Numbered from the stretch's first letter, positions 40,342-49,921 are shown. The stretch: 64,000 bases of DNA from CAWANF01 sp963783355 (GCA_963783355.1 CAWANF010000014.1:1-64000), one strand, 5' to 3'. The notes: generated by a model not told the origin, from the sequence alone. Program-made: numbers and translations.

Positions 40342-40452
40342 ACTAAACCGCAGTAAAAAAAATTATTGGAACACGGATTACACTGATAAAATAAGGATAA
40401 ACCGCAGAGAACGCTGAGGGAAACTTAGTGTGCAGGAAGGGAAATATTTTTT

Positions 40453-40830
40453 TTATAATCGGTTTGCGACTCTTTTTATTCCGTTTTTTAGATACCGGAC
40501 ATTAAAGTTGATAAGTAATCCTAATTGTATATTTGATAGTTTTAGATACGTTAAAATTTGAGCCAAATGAATGTCATTTATCTCCTTGACCGATTTGATC
40601 TCAACTATGATTTTATTTTCAACTAACAGATCAATCCGGTAACCGACATCAAGTTGTACTGTCTTATAAATTAGAGGCAGTGATTTTTCTTTTTGTACAA
40701 TATGTCCTTCTTGCAATAACTCATAATGTAAACATTCCCGGTATGAGGATTCTAACAATCCGGGACCCAATGCTTTATGAACATTAATTGCGGATGATAT
40801 TATTTGACCGGATAATTTATTAATCAGCAT
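40453..40830 (-). CDS. GxxExxY-family protein (PD-(D/E)XK nuclease fold)
   Basis: A 125-residue protein with the family motif GPGLLESSYRECL and the nuclease-like core VGYRIDLLVENKIIVEIKSV (D, E-x-K). HLAQILTYLKLSNIQLGLLINFN completes the fold. The family is widespread in environmental genomes, often alone among repeats as here. Its function is not established. It is monocistronic on the strand opposite its neighbours. Confidence 0.85.
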   Translation of the reverse strand: MLINKLSGQIISSAINVHKALGPGLLESSYRECLHYELLQEGHIVQKEKSLPLIYKTVQLDVGYRIDLLVENKIIVEIKSVKEINDIHLAQILTYLKLSNIQLGLLINFNVRYLKNGIKRVANRL

Positions 40831-41183
40831 AATGGTGCCTATAAATCTCTTTTTCTTACCTTACTAGATACTTAAGGTCAAGCATACTTACCTAATTCGT
40901 ACGAAATGGCTGATATTTTTAATATTATTTTATGTTTTTCTGCGAATACCTCTGTGCACTCTGCGGTTAATTCCGTGTTCTATAAAATTAATTAAGAATA
41001 AAGAGTCTTTTATCGAAATATATATTATCTTGAAAATAATATTTTTATAAGTCATAGATATTCATACAAATAGTGATGTAAAACTGTGGCTAAGCCTGTT
41101 AATACAATTTGATTTTCATAGTATTAGGGCTTAAAATTGAGAATAAAATGACTATATAACTATCAAATTGAATAGGTAGAGAG
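40831..41183. other. Intergenic region upstream of the cofactor operon
   Basis: No gene. It contains a 'cctctgtgcactctgcggtt' repeat word near 40950. The AT-rich part (41000-41160) should hold the promoter of the operon that starts at 41184. I see no riboswitch. Confidence 0.45.
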
Positions 41184-41492
41184 ATGCCAGTACCAAAGAG
41201 ATTCAAAAAGTTTAGAGAGGATTTCCCGAAAGTTGCTTCAGCTTATGAAGCACTCGGAGACGCCGTTCATGAAGCCGGTCCCCTGGATGCTAAAACACGT
41301 GCTTTGATTAAACTGAGTATTTCGGCGGGTGCACGACTCGAAGGCGGATTCCATTCACACGTTAGAAAAGCCCTGGATGCCGGTGTGACCAAAGAAGAAA
41401 TGGTTCATGCCGTACTTCTTGCCCTGCCAACCATTGGATTACCATCAATGATGGCTGCGCTGAGCTGGATTGACGACATCGTCGAAGACTAA
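41184..41492 (+). CDS. Carboxymuconolactone decarboxylase/AhpD-like protein lacking the redox cysteines
   Basis: A 102-residue CMD-fold protein: KTRALIKLSISAGARLEGGFHSHVRKALDAGVTKEEM and HAVLLALPTIGLPSM. In AhpD-type members the motif carries C-x-x-C before the histidine, but here it reads RLEGGFHSH, with no cysteine, so peroxidase-linked thiol chemistry is unlikely. It is the first gene before moaA (30 bases) and may share its transcript. Confidence 0.8.
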   Translation: MPVPKRFKKFREDFPKVASAYEALGDAVHEAGPLDAKTRALIKLSISAGARLEGGFHSHVRKALDAGVTKEEMVHAVLLALPTIGLPSMMAALSWIDDIVED

Positions 41493-41522
41493 CCGGGATT
41501 TTCATCTTTATGCATTACTCGA

Positions 41523-42524
41523 ATGAGCATTTTGAAGGACAAATATGACCGAGTTCACGATTACCTGAGAATTTCTCTCACTGACAAGTGTAATCTGAAT
41601 TGTCAATATTGCAATCCCGAGCGTTCTAATGCCCAAAAGATTAAAAGGAGTGACATCCTTAATTTTGACGAACTCCTTCGGCTGATCGATATTTTTACCA
41701 GTCAGTTGGGGGTAAAAAAAATTCGTTTCACCGGCGGGGAGCCATTGGTGCGGAAAGATGTTATCAAATTCTTCGAAATGATGTATCCGTTGAAAGTGAA
41801 ATACGGTTTTGAAACCGGCATGACGACCAATGGAACGCTTCTCGAAGAAAAATTAACCGATCTTAAACGATATGGACTCGATCGTTTGAATATCAGTCTT
41901 GATTCCCTCAAACCCGAAAAATTTCAATTCATCACCGGTAAGGATAATTTTCATTCTGTATTCCGTGCCATCCATAAAGCCCTGGATCTCGGTTTCCATC
42001 CTTTGAAAATCAATGTCGTGGTGATGAAAAATATCAACGACAATGAGGTGATCGATTTTGTCGACTTTGTCAAAGATACCCCGATGAACGTTCGGTTCAT
42101 TGAATTCATGCCTTTCGGAAATAATCACTGGAATTACGACAGTTTCATCAGCTGGAATGAGATTAAAAACAGGATCGAGTCTAAATATCAGTTATTAGAA
42201 TTACCTTCGGGACGTAACAATGTGGCAAAGGATTTTGGAATAGAAGGACATACCGGGAAAGTGAGTTTCATAAGCTCCATATCCAATCACTTCTGTTCGA
42301 CCTGTAACCGTTTGCGGGTCGATGCCAAAGGAAATATGAGGTTATGCCTGTTTGCGACCGGCGAAAACGAATTGCGTTTCAAGGAATTATTGAATGCCCA
42401 TTATTCCGACGAGGATATTTGCCGGTTGATAGATGACACCCTGCAACTGAAATGGAAATCTCATCCGGATGTGGAAGAGCTTTTGAGTTTTGAACAGAAT
42501 AACATGCTAAGCATCGGCGGTTAA
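41523..42524 (+). CDS. moaA: GTP 3',8-cyclase
   Basis: Radical-SAM enzyme starting molybdopterin synthesis from GTP, working with MoaC. It has 333 residues. The N-terminal CNLNCQYC (CX3CX2C) binds the SAM [4Fe-4S] cluster. The C-terminal second cluster is bound by FCSTCNRLRVDAKGNMRLCLFA. RFTGGEPLVRKDV is the family SAM motif, and the essential GG tail (LSIGG) is present. moaC starts on the next base. Confidence 0.95.
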   Translation: MSILKDKYDRVHDYLRISLTDKCNLNCQYCNPERSNAQKIKRSDILNFDELLRLIDIFTSQLGVKKIRFTGGEPLVRKDVIKFFEMMYPLKVKYGFETGMTTNGTLLEEKLTDLKRYGLDRLNISLDSLKPEKFQFITGKDNFHSVFRAIHKALDLGFHPLKINVVVMKNINDNEVIDFVDFVKDTPMNVRFIEFMPFGNNHWNYDSFISWNEIKNRIESKYQLLELPSGRNNVAKDFGIEGHTGKVSFISSISNHFCSTCNRLRVDAKGNMRLCLFATGENELRFKELLNAHYSDEDICRLIDDTLQLKWKSHPDVEELLSFEQNNMLSIGG

Positions 42525-43001
42525 ATGGAAAAGTTGAATCATGTGAATGAAAGTGGAAAAGCGGAAATGGTAGATGTTTCAGCTAAAAATGAAACATTGC
42601 GGACGGCCTCGGCTTTTGCGGAAGTACTGGTATCGGATACCGTATTTTTCCGTATCAGGGAGAATACGATTGAAAAGGGTGATGTACTTTCCATCGCCCA
42701 GTTTGCAGGTATTCAGGCCGCCAAAAAAACATCCGAATTGATACCACTTTGCCATAATATTTTCATTTCCAAAGTGGATGTGAATTTGAAATTAAACGAA
42801 GACAGGAAATCCGTTGAGATCGTCTCTTTAGCAAAAACCGTTGCCCAAACGGGCATTGAAATGGAAGCTTTGACGGCTGTTTCTGTAGCGGCACTGACCG
42901 TGTACGACATGTGTAAAGCCATTGATAAATCTATCCGAATTACCGGGATCAAATTATTGTCGAAAACCGGCGGTAAAAGCGGAGATTACAAAGCGGGTTA
43001 A
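42525..43001 (+). CDS. moaC: Cyclic pyranopterin monophosphate synthase
   Basis: MoaC converts the MoaA product to cyclic pyranopterin monophosphate. The 158 residues start with MEKLNHVNESGKAEMVDVS. The active-site region LIPLCHNIFISKVDV and TGIEMEALTAVSVAALTVYDMCK are conserved. It directly follows moaA with no gap. Confidence 0.95.
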   Translation: MEKLNHVNESGKAEMVDVSAKNETLRTASAFAEVLVSDTVFFRIRENTIEKGDVLSIAQFAGIQAAKKTSELIPLCHNIFISKVDVNLKLNEDRKSVEIVSLAKTVAQTGIEMEALTAVSVAALTVYDMCKAIDKSIRITGIKLLSKTGGKSGDYKAG

Positions 43002-43042
43002 TCCTGCTTAATGAAATTTATCCAAATAAAAGAGAGCGTAAG

Positions 43043-43525
43043 ATGGAAACATTAGATTACAAAAAAGAAGTTGAACAGACGAAGATAACCGGACACATCG
43101 TTGCGATTTCGATCAGTAAAAAAAGAGGCATACCGAAGTCGAACGTCCCGATGGCAAATTTGATTGAAAACCATGGGATTGAGGGTGATGTTCATGCGGG
43201 GAATTGGCATAGACAGGTGAGTTTCCTGGCCCTCGAAAGCATCGACAAGATGAGAAAAGCCGGTATCCCCAGTTTACGTCCGGGAGCTTTTGCTGAAAAT
43301 ATCACAACGGAGTTTATTGACATACCGCATATTAAAGTCGGTACCAGGGTAAAAGTCGGAAAAGAAGCTGTTCTTGAGATCACGCAAATCGGTAAAGAAT
43401 GTCATCATCATTGCGCTATTTACCGGAAAATCGGCGATTGTGTCATGCCCAAAGAGGGGATTTTTGCTATCGTCATTAAGTCCGGCCAAATATTCGAAGG
43501 CGACGAAGTCATTGTAGAAGCATAA
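43043..43525 (+). CDS. MOSC-domain protein
   Basis: A 160-residue MOSC-domain protein, of the kind expected to carry sulfur for molybdenum-cofactor maturation. It has IEGDVHAGNWHRQVSFLALES and, near the end, a cysteine-histidine-rich GKECHHHCAIYRKIGDC. The MOSC signature cysteine is probably one of these. Moco-operon context supports a role in cofactor maturation. Confidence 0.85.
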   Translation: METLDYKKEVEQTKITGHIVAISISKKRGIPKSNVPMANLIENHGIEGDVHAGNWHRQVSFLALESIDKMRKAGIPSLRPGAFAENITTEFIDIPHIKVGTRVKVGKEAVLEITQIGKECHHHCAIYRKIGDCVMPKEGIFAIVIKSGQIFEGDEVIVEA

Positions 43526-43647
43526 GTATAAAAATAGAAAACGGATAAAGCGGACGGAACGGATCATCACGAACTTAAAAAAAATAGTGAAAACCTGCTT
43601 TATCAGCGTAGTCCGCGTTCAATAAAAAAACGGTCTTCGATATCCCC

Positions 43648-44856
43648 ATGATTAGCTACAACGAAGCATACAATATCATTAAAGCCGAGTTTGAGAAACT
43701 GAATCTGCAAACCGAAACGGTAGATATTCTCGATTCAGTCGGACGAATTCTTGCCGAAGACATCTATTCCGATATTTATCTGCCGCCATTCGACAATTCA
43801 GCGATGGATGGAATCGCCATAAAATTCAATCCTGATATCAAAGAATGGAATGTTATTGGTGAAATTCCCGCCGGAAAATTCAGTGCGTTAAAAATTGATG
43901 AAAACAGTGCCGTAACTATCATGACGGGCGGTAAACTGCCGTCGGGTTGCGATACGGTTCTTCCCGTTGAAGATATTGAAGCAAGTAATGGACAGGTTAC
44001 TTTGAGGGATGGGGGGCGTTTTGCTAAAGGAATTAATATTCGCAAACAGGGCGAAGATTTGTTAAAAGGAAAAGTAGCCCTGGAAAAAAATACCAAATTG
44101 AAGGCGCATCATATCGCTGTCGCCGCTTCCTGCGGAAAATCAAAGATAGAAGTTTTTAAACGTTTACGCATTGGCGTGCTGGCGACCGGAGACGAGCTCA
44201 TCGACATTAGCGAAACGCCAAAAGAGGATAAAATCCGCAGTTCCAACCTGTATTCGTTGCTTTCGGCAATCCGCGAAATGAATATGGAACCTGTTAATCT
44301 GGGCACTTCAAAAGATGAGAGACAGCTTATTTATGATAAGATGAGTTCGGCCCTGGAAAACAATCTTGATATCCTGGTTACGACCGGCGGTGTTTCGGTC
44401 GGGAAGTTCGATTACGTGAAAGAAGTGCATGAGCAGCTTGGCGTTGACGTGAAGTTCTGGCGTGTCAAAATCAAACCGGGAAAACCGCTGTTGTTCGGTA
44501 CACACAAGCGTGGGGATAAAACCGCATTAGTGTTTGGCCTGCCCGGAAATCCCGTTTCCTGCCTGGTGAATTTTACGGTATTTGTTCAACAAAATATGTA
44601 TTCCCTCTTTGGTTTGAACGAACTTGAAAATATTCAGGCGGTTCTGGAAGATGATTTGAAGAAAATGGATGAAAAACGTCACTTCATGCGTGGTTTATGC
44701 TCATATGACGAACAGGGTGTTTATCATGTGAAAAAAGTCGGATCCCAATCGTCGGGGAACCTGGCCGAAATGGGAAAAGCCAATTGTTTGATGATTGTTG
44801 AAGAAGAAAGAATGAATCCGAAGAAAGGGGAGAACATCGAATGTATCATGATATAA
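43648..44856 (+). CDS. moeA: Molybdopterin molybdenumtransferase
   Basis: MoeA inserts molybdate into adenylylated molybdopterin. The 402 residues show PPFDNSAMDGIAI, MTGGKLPSGCDTVLPVE, TTGGVSVGKFDYVKE, and GLPGNPVSCLVNF, with a C-terminal domain after that. It overlaps mobA by 16 bases, so the two are co-translated. Confidence 0.94.
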   Translation: MISYNEAYNIIKAEFEKLNLQTETVDILDSVGRILAEDIYSDIYLPPFDNSAMDGIAIKFNPDIKEWNVIGEIPAGKFSALKIDENSAVTIMTGGKLPSGCDTVLPVEDIEASNGQVTLRDGGRFAKGINIRKQGEDLLKGKVALEKNTKLKAHHIAVAASCGKSKIEVFKRLRIGVLATGDELIDISETPKEDKIRSSNLYSLLSAIREMNMEPVNLGTSKDERQLIYDKMSSALENNLDILVTTGGVSVGKFDYVKEVHEQLGVDVKFWRVKIKPGKPLLFGTHKRGDKTALVFGLPGNPVSCLVNFTVFVQQNMYSLFGLNELENIQAVLEDDLKKMDEKRHFMRGLCSYDEQGVYHVKKVGSQSSGNLAEMGKANCLMIVEEERMNPKKGENIECIMI

Positions 44857-45464
44857 CCGGGATTATCCTGTCCGGGGGAAAAAGCTCCCGCATGGGGCAG
44901 AATAAATCTTTGATGAAAGTGGGAGACAAAACGATTATAGAAATCGTCGCTAATTTGATGAATTCCCTGTTTGATGAGGTTTTATTAATCACGAATGATC
45001 CTGAAGATTATTCCTTTTTACAACTCCCGATGTCTGCCGATATTTTTTCCAGAATGGGGCCGCTGGCAGGTATTCATGCCGGACTGTCTCATTCTTCAAC
45101 CCAAAAGAATTTTATCATTTCGTGTGATATGCCATTAATAACAGCAGAAATGATTGAATATCTTATCAATTTTCCCACTCAAAAACCAATTACCATAACA
45201 AGAGCTGAAGGATTTGTCCAGCAATTGTGTGGCGTTTATTCCCGATCATGTATTATCCCCGCTGAACAGATTTTAATGTCTCAAATTGATGGAGAACAGA
45301 GAAATCCCGATCAGAAAAAAAGAGGCTGCAAAGTTTTAAGCCTTGTCCATGAGGTTGGCGCGGAAATCATTGAAGCCGAATCCCTTTCATTTTATCATCC
45401 CGATCTCTTCTTCAATATGAATAAAAGGGATGATTTTAACTATGTACTGGAAAGATTAGCGTGA
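44841..45464 (+). CDS. mobA: Molybdenum cofactor guanylyltransferase
   Basis: MobA adds GMP to Moco, giving the bis-MGD form required by DMSO-reductase-family enzymes. The two molybdoenzymes downstream belong to that family. The 207 residues begin with the nucleotide-binding GIILSGGKSSRMGQNKSLM. SCDMPLITAEMIEYL is the metal and guanosine site. It is the last gene of the cofactor operon; a hairpin follows at 45471. Confidence 0.92.
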   Translation: MYHDITGIILSGGKSSRMGQNKSLMKVGDKTIIEIVANLMNSLFDEVLLITNDPEDYSFLQLPMSADIFSRMGPLAGIHAGLSHSSTQKNFIISCDMPLITAEMIEYLINFPTQKPITITRAEGFVQQLCGVYSRSCIIPAEQILMSQIDGEQRNPDQKKRGCKVLSLVHEVGAEIIEAESLSFYHPDLFFNMNKRDDFNYVLERLA

Positions 45465-45470
45465 TCTAAG

Positions 45471-45496
45471 GTACGGCGTAACATGCTGCGCCGTAC
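45471..45496. terminator. Palindromic hairpin after mobA
   Basis: GTACGGCG-N10-CGCCGTAC, an 8-bp stem that begins seven bases after the mobA stop. It has no T-run, but it could stop transcription before the next operon. Its outer arms match the palindrome at 26039-26066. Confidence 0.5.
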
Positions 45497-45538
45497 AGAG
45501 GATCCCCCCTGAATTTTCATCGCTCAGAAATCACTATG

Positions 45539-45647
45539 ACAAAATAGGTGTAGTATTATCATTATTATGTATAGTCAATTAGTTATGGAGTTGATAATCT
45601 TACAGATGTAAGATATTACACATTGTAACCAATCGGGAACCAAAAAG
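45539..45647 (+). promoter_or_regulatory. Promoter-operator region of sulfur-molybdoenzyme operon 1
   Basis: This segment is strongly conserved with 52487-52585, sharing GACAAAAT.GGTGTAG, ATAGTCAATTAGTTAT and GTAACCAATCGGGAA. It contains the perfect dyad ATCTTAC-AGAT-GTAAGAT at 45597-45614 and a second one, TTACA-CAT-TGTAA, just after. The first dyad ends 33 bases before the MarR start codon, the same distance as in operon 2. The sites are likely bound by the MarR proteins. Confidence 0.78.
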
Positions 45648-46118
45648 ATGTCCGATAATCAGGATTATGCATCAAGAATGGCGAAATTGGTTTTTACTCT
45701 TCGCCAAAAGTGTGCCCTAAAGGATGATTTTTTCGTTAACAGTCTAAATATTACTGGTTCCGAGTATACGTGCCTGGTACAATTTTTTGATAGCGATGTA
45801 ATGGGGGTTAAGGAGTTAGCTGAAAGGATTGATATTACTTCTGGTGGTGTAACTCGGATTCTAACCTCCCTTGAAGGCAAAAAAATAATAGATCGACGTA
45901 TTGCTCCCGATGATCGTCGTAATATCAATGTGCACTTGACAAAGAAGGGACTGGCTATGGTCGATCGCATCCGACAGGCCTCCTACGATTTACATGCCGA
46001 TATTTTGAGTCACATCAGGTTCGATCATCAGCAGCCGGTGTTGAATGCCATAGAACAACTGATTAAAGCAATAGATAACTGGGTCCTGACACATGAGGAG
46101 AAAATAAATACGATATAA
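45648..46118 (+). CDS. MarR-family regulator with two conserved cysteines (operon 1)
   Basis: A 156-residue winged-helix dimer repressor. It has the helix-turn-helix core MGVKELAERIDITSGGVTRILTSLEGKKIIDRR and the wing DRRNINVHLT. It has only two cysteines, C22 (LRQKCALKDD) and C42 (SEYTCLVQF), both at identical positions in its paralogue at 52586. This suggests thiol, polysulfide or oxidant sensing by disulfide or persulfide formation. It is the first gene of its operon, 55 bases before the molybdoenzyme, and probably autoregulates through the upstream dyads. Confidence 0.87.
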   Translation: MSDNQDYASRMAKLVFTLRQKCALKDDFFVNSLNITGSEYTCLVQFFDSDVMGVKELAERIDITSGGVTRILTSLEGKKIIDRRIAPDDRRNINVHLTKKGLAMVDRIRQASYDLHADILSHIRFDHQQPVLNAIEQLIKAIDNWVLTHEEKINTI

Positions 46119-46173
46119 GTTCAGTTCAGCTTAAAAAAGTTTTAAGAGAGAAAACTAACATCTAGAGGGTAAA

Positions 46174-48372
46174 ATGAATTCTATTTCCAGAAGAAAGTTT
46201 TTAAAGTTATCCGGTGCAACAATTGGAGCCGCAATGCTATCCGGATCGATCGGTTCCATTTCAAAAGGTGCAAAAAAAACGGTCGGGAAGAAGGTCAAAG
46301 GAATTCAAGAGATACCTACCTATTGTGCCATGTGTTTTTGGAGATGTGGAGCAATTGCCCATGTAAAAGATGGTGAATTATGGAAGATTGAAGGTCATCC
46401 GAAGGATCCCTTAAGCAAAGGACGGCTTTGTCCGCGTGGTACCGGTGGAGTGGGCGCTCATTATGATCCTGACCGGTTGCGTTCTCCTTTGATTCGGAAA
46501 AGTGTGCGTGGTGAAGAGCAATGGGTTGAGGTAACCTGGGACGAAGCGCTGGATTATGTCGCTCAAAAAATGACCGATATTAAACAGACCTACGGGCCCG
46601 AATCGATGGCGATGTTCCACCATGGTATAGGAGCTAACTTCCTGAAACATATGATGAAGGCTTATGGAGCGATTAATTTCGGAGCTCCTTCATTTGCCCA
46701 ATGTAAAGGCCCGCGGGATGTGGCTTTTCAGTTGACTTATGGGGAAACGGTAGGCGGACCGGAACGAACCGATATTGATAATGCCAAATGTATCGTTTTG
46801 ATTGGTTCGCATATCGGTGAAAATATGCATAACACACAGGTGCAGGAATTTTCGAAAGCAATTGAAAATCACGCTTCTGTCATTGTTGTGGATCCCCGCT
46901 TTTCTGTCGCGGCAAGTAAAGCCAAATATTATCTGCCCATTAAACCGGGAACCGATATCGCGCTTCTTCTGGCATGGATGAACGTGATTGTTAAAGAAAA
47001 GCTGTATGATGAAGATTACGTTAAAAAATATGGCTTTGGATTTGAACAGTTTGCTGCTGAATTATCATCCTATACTCCCGAATGGGCTTATATTGAAACG
47101 GGTATCGAACCGGATTTAATTCGGAAATCTGCGCATGAGATGGCCCGTTACAAACCGGCAACGCTCGTTCATCCGGGACGGCACTCTACCTGGTATGGCG
47201 ATGACACGCAACGTTCAAGAGCATTGGCATTGCTGAATGCCTTACTTGGAAGCTGGGGCAGAAAAGGCGGCTTATACCAACCGACCTGGCTCGATATTCC
47301 GGAATATCCCTATCCCGCTTATCCGAAATCGGCAAAAAAACCGCTCGATAATCCGGATGAAAAATATCCTTTTGCGATCGAAGAAATTACAACGGGCGTC
47401 AGGGAAGCTACCATAACCGGCAAGCCCTATCCGATCAAAGGCTGGTTTGTGTACGGAACGAACCTGAATTATTCCTTGCCACAGCCGGAAGAGACCATAA
47501 AAGCGATTAAAAACCTTGATTTTCTGGTCGTTGTCGATACCATTGGCAGCGAGATTGCCGGTTGGGCTGATGTCGTTCTACCCGAATCGGTTTATCTTGA
47601 ACGATATGACGAGCTTAATAATCCAAGTTTCAAGGTGCCCTATGTGGCTATCCGTCAACCGGTTATTGATCCTCCGGGTGAGCAGAAACCGAATTACTGG
47701 ATTGCTAAAAAGCTGGCCACCCGTCTTGGTTTGGATACCTATTTCCCATGGAATGACATCGAGGAATATCTGGATTATCGCCTGAAGAAAGTTGGACTGA
47801 GCCTCGGGTATATGAAGAAAGAAGGTGTTTATTTGGCTCCGGAACAGCCGATTTATTATGAAGATGGTGTAAAGCCGTATTTCGATACTCCATCTCGGAA
47901 AATTGAATTTTATTCATTGCAGTTGGAACAGAAAGGATTCGATCCGGTTCCAAAATATGTCAAACCCGACGAACCGCCTGCCGGATATTACAGGCTTCTG
48001 TATGGAAGGGCGCCTGTTCATACATTCAGCCGGACTCAAACAAACAGAATACTGGATGATATGATGGACACCAATAAAGTCTGGATTAACAAAGATGTTG
48101 CCCGTCACTACGGGATCAATAACGGCAGTTTCGTAAAACTGAAAAATCAGGATGGAGTTGTGAGTAATAAAGTGAAAGCTTTTGTGACCGAAAGAATACG
48201 TCCCGATTGTGTGTACATGGTCCATGGATTTGGACACACATCTAAAATGCTGAAAGGCACGTATTTGAAAGGAGCCGACGACAGCCAGCTGATAACGCAG
48301 GTAAAAACCGATCCGATAATGGGTGGAACGGGTATGAGAGTGAACTTCGTAACATTTGAGCTGGAGGTATAA
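46174..48372 (+). CDS. Molybdopterin oxidoreductase, polysulfide/thiosulfate reductase-like catalytic subunit (operon 1)
   Basis: A 732-residue bis-MGD enzyme of the PsrA/PhsA branch. A Tat signal (SRRKFLKLSGATIG) exports it folded. The [4Fe-4S] cluster is held by C51-AMC-FWRC and a later cysteine in GRLCPRG. The likely molybdenum-ligand cysteine is in SFAQCKGPRD (about residue 177), typical of sulfur-compound reductases rather than formate dehydrogenase. The C-terminal domain 4 ends GGTGMRVNFVTFELEV, with no extension. With the ferredoxin subunit and NrfD it should form a membrane complex on the periplasmic face. The exact substrate (polysulfide, thiosulfate, tetrathionate) is not decided by sequence. 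Confidence 0.87.
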   Translation: MNSISRRKFLKLSGATIGAAMLSGSIGSISKGAKKTVGKKVKGIQEIPTYCAMCFWRCGAIAHVKDGELWKIEGHPKDPLSKGRLCPRGTGGVGAHYDPDRLRSPLIRKSVRGEEQWVEVTWDEALDYVAQKMTDIKQTYGPESMAMFHHGIGANFLKHMMKAYGAINFGAPSFAQCKGPRDVAFQLTYGETVGGPERTDIDNAKCIVLIGSHIGENMHNTQVQEFSKAIENHASVIVVDPRFSVAASKAKYYLPIKPGTDIALLLAWMNVIVKEKLYDEDYVKKYGFGFEQFAAELSSYTPEWAYIETGIEPDLIRKSAHEMARYKPATLVHPGRHSTWYGDDTQRSRALALLNALLGSWGRKGGLYQPTWLDIPEYPYPAYPKSAKKPLDNPDEKYPFAIEEITTGVREATITGKPYPIKGWFVYGTNLNYSLPQPEETIKAIKNLDFLVVVDTIGSEIAGWADVVLPESVYLERYDELNNPSFKVPYVAIRQPVIDPPGEQKPNYWIAKKLATRLGLDTYFPWNDIEEYLDYRLKKVGLSLGYMKKEGVYLAPEQPIYYEDGVKPYFDTPSRKIEFYSLQLEQKGFDPVPKYVKPDEPPAGYYRLLYGRAPVHTFSRTQTNRILDDMMDTNKVWINKDVARHYGINNGSFVKLKNQDGVVSNKVKAFVTERIRPDCVYMVHGFGHTSKMLKGTYLKGADDSQLITQVKTDPIMGGTGMRVNFVTFELEV

Positions 48373-48373
48373 C

Positions 48374-48913
48374 ATGGCACGATTTGGAATGGTCATAGAT
48401 ACGCGGAAATGTGTCGGATGCATGGATTGTGTTGTTGCCTGCAAAACCGAAAACAATGTTCCGGAGGGTTTTAACAGAGTCTGGATTGTGGAAGATGTGA
48501 TGGGCCAATACCCGGATTTGCACATGGAAATCAGAAGTGAAAGGTGTAACCATTGTGAGGAAGCACCATGTGTCGATGTTTGTCCGACCGGTGCGAGCCA
48601 TTATTCTGATTTCGGAGAAGTTGTGCTGGTAGATCATGATGAATGCATTGGCTGCAAGGCCTGTATCGCTTCTTGTCCGTACGATGCCCGTTTTATCAAC
48701 CCTGAAGGTTATGCAGACAAATGTACGTTCTGTTTTCACCGGGTTGTAAAAGGTGAAAATCCGGCATGTGCCGATGTTTGTCCTACGCATAGCATTTATT
48801 TCGGAGACCTGGATGATCCGGAAAGTGAAGTTAGCAAATTGTTAAAGTCACGTGAATATCATGTAAGAATTCCGGAAGCCGGAACAAAGCCAAAAATCTT
48901 TTATTTAACATAG
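48374..48913 (+). CDS. Four-cluster ferredoxin subunit, PsrB/PhsB-like (operon 1)
   Basis: A 179-residue electron-transfer subunit with four [4Fe-4S] cysteine sets: CVGCMDCVVACK, CNHCEEAPCVDVCPTG, CIGCKACIASCPYD and CTFCFHRVVKGENPACADVCP. The start at 48374 lies one base past the upstream stop. It has no Tat signal or helix and would ride with the catalytic subunit. It links the molybdoenzyme to the NrfD quinone site. Confidence 0.93.
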   Translation: MARFGMVIDTRKCVGCMDCVVACKTENNVPEGFNRVWIVEDVMGQYPDLHMEIRSERCNHCEEAPCVDVCPTGASHYSDFGEVVLVDHDECIGCKACIASCPYDARFINPEGYADKCTFCFHRVVKGENPACADVCPTHSIYFGDLDDPESEVSKLLKSREYHVRIPEAGTKPKIFYLT

Positions 48914-48921
48914 AGGCAAAA

Positions 48922-49875
48922 ATGCACGAACTAACGATAACACGTCATAATCCATTAATAGATCCGATGCTGCATGTCTGGAGCTGGCAAATCCCGGTAT
49001 ATTTATTTATTGGTGGATTGGTTGCCGGGATGATGATTATATCTGGCTATTTCCTGCTAAAAGGAAGAACTGATGAGACTAAATGTTCTTGTTTTTATCT
49101 GCCACTACTCAGTGTCGTATTTTTAAGTATTGGAATGTTTGCATTGTTTCTTGATCTCGAACATAAACTATTTGTCTGGAGGCTCTATACAACATTCAAA
49201 ATTACATCACCGATGTCCTGGGGTGCCTGGATACTTGTTTTGGTATATCCTGCCTTGATTCTGAACATTGCCATCAAGGTGCCCGGTTTCATCCACAATA
49301 AATTTCCTCAAACCGGGAAATGGTCAACCAGATTAAAAGAACATCCTTTTGCCATTAAAGTAATCGGTGTACTGAACATGATACTGGGTGCATTGCTTGG
49401 CGTTTATACCGGTATACTTTTAAGTACACTTACAGGGCGACCGTTATGGAATAGCTCGGTTCTGGGTATCCTGTTTTTGGTCTCGGGGCTTTCTTCAGCA
49501 GCAGCTTTTGTTCACATGATTGCTAAAGATGTTTATGAACGAGAACTACTGGCAAAAGCCGATAATGGTTTTCTTTCACTGGAATTAATTGTTGTAGCAT
49601 TATTTTTAATCGGGTTAATGACCTCGTCAGCGTCACAAAAGGCCGCTGCAGCACTATTAATCTCTGGTCCATTTGCCGCATTCTTCTGGGTGTTTGTAAT
49701 CGGAATCGGTATGGTCATTCCATTGTTCATCCAATTGCTGGCTGTAAACCACAAAATCAAGCATACTCCTGTGGCCCCTTTAATGGTTATTGCAGGAGGA
49801 ATTCTTTTACGATTTGTTTTTGTATATGCCGGACAATACAGCCATTGGTTAATTCATGCAGGACTTTTGAAGTAG
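48922..49875 (+). CDS. NrfD/PsrC-family membrane subunit (operon 1)
   Basis: A 317-residue integral membrane protein with about eight helices, no haem. It starts HNPLIDPMLHVWSWQIPVYLFIGG, a typical PsrC/NrfD opening, and has LDLEHKLFVWRLYTTFKITSPMSWG in the quinone-interacting region. It exchanges electrons between the quinone pool and the ferredoxin subunit. Operon 2 uses a haem b subunit in this position instead. Confidence 0.9.
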   Translation: MHELTITRHNPLIDPMLHVWSWQIPVYLFIGGLVAGMMIISGYFLLKGRTDETKCSCFYLPLLSVVFLSIGMFALFLDLEHKLFVWRLYTTFKITSPMSWGAWILVLVYPALILNIAIKVPGFIHNKFPQTGKWSTRLKEHPFAIKVIGVLNMILGALLGVYTGILLSTLTGRPLWNSSVLGILFLVSGLSSAAAFVHMIAKDVYERELLAKADNGFLSLELIVVALFLIGLMTSSASQKAAAALLISGPFAAFFWVFVIGIGMVIPLFIQLLAVNHKIKHTPVAPLMVIAGGILLRFVFVYAGQYSHWLIHAGLLK

Positions 49876-49921
49876 AGTAAATTTTTCTTTTCAATGAAAA
49901 ACATTTAAGGGAGAACACTTA

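Noticed and set aside
40342..40452. A missed continuation of the multihaem gene past 40341
   Set aside because: The frame ends normally after SPKCRLPIW, and alternative frames give only short KMPPAHLVN-like ends without haem motifs.
46174..48372. Formate dehydrogenase as the identity of the first molybdoenzyme
   Set aside because: The Mo-ligand region (SFAQCKGPRD) and the NrfD/YeeE context fit the PsrA/PhsA sulfur branch; no selenocysteine or formate genes are present.
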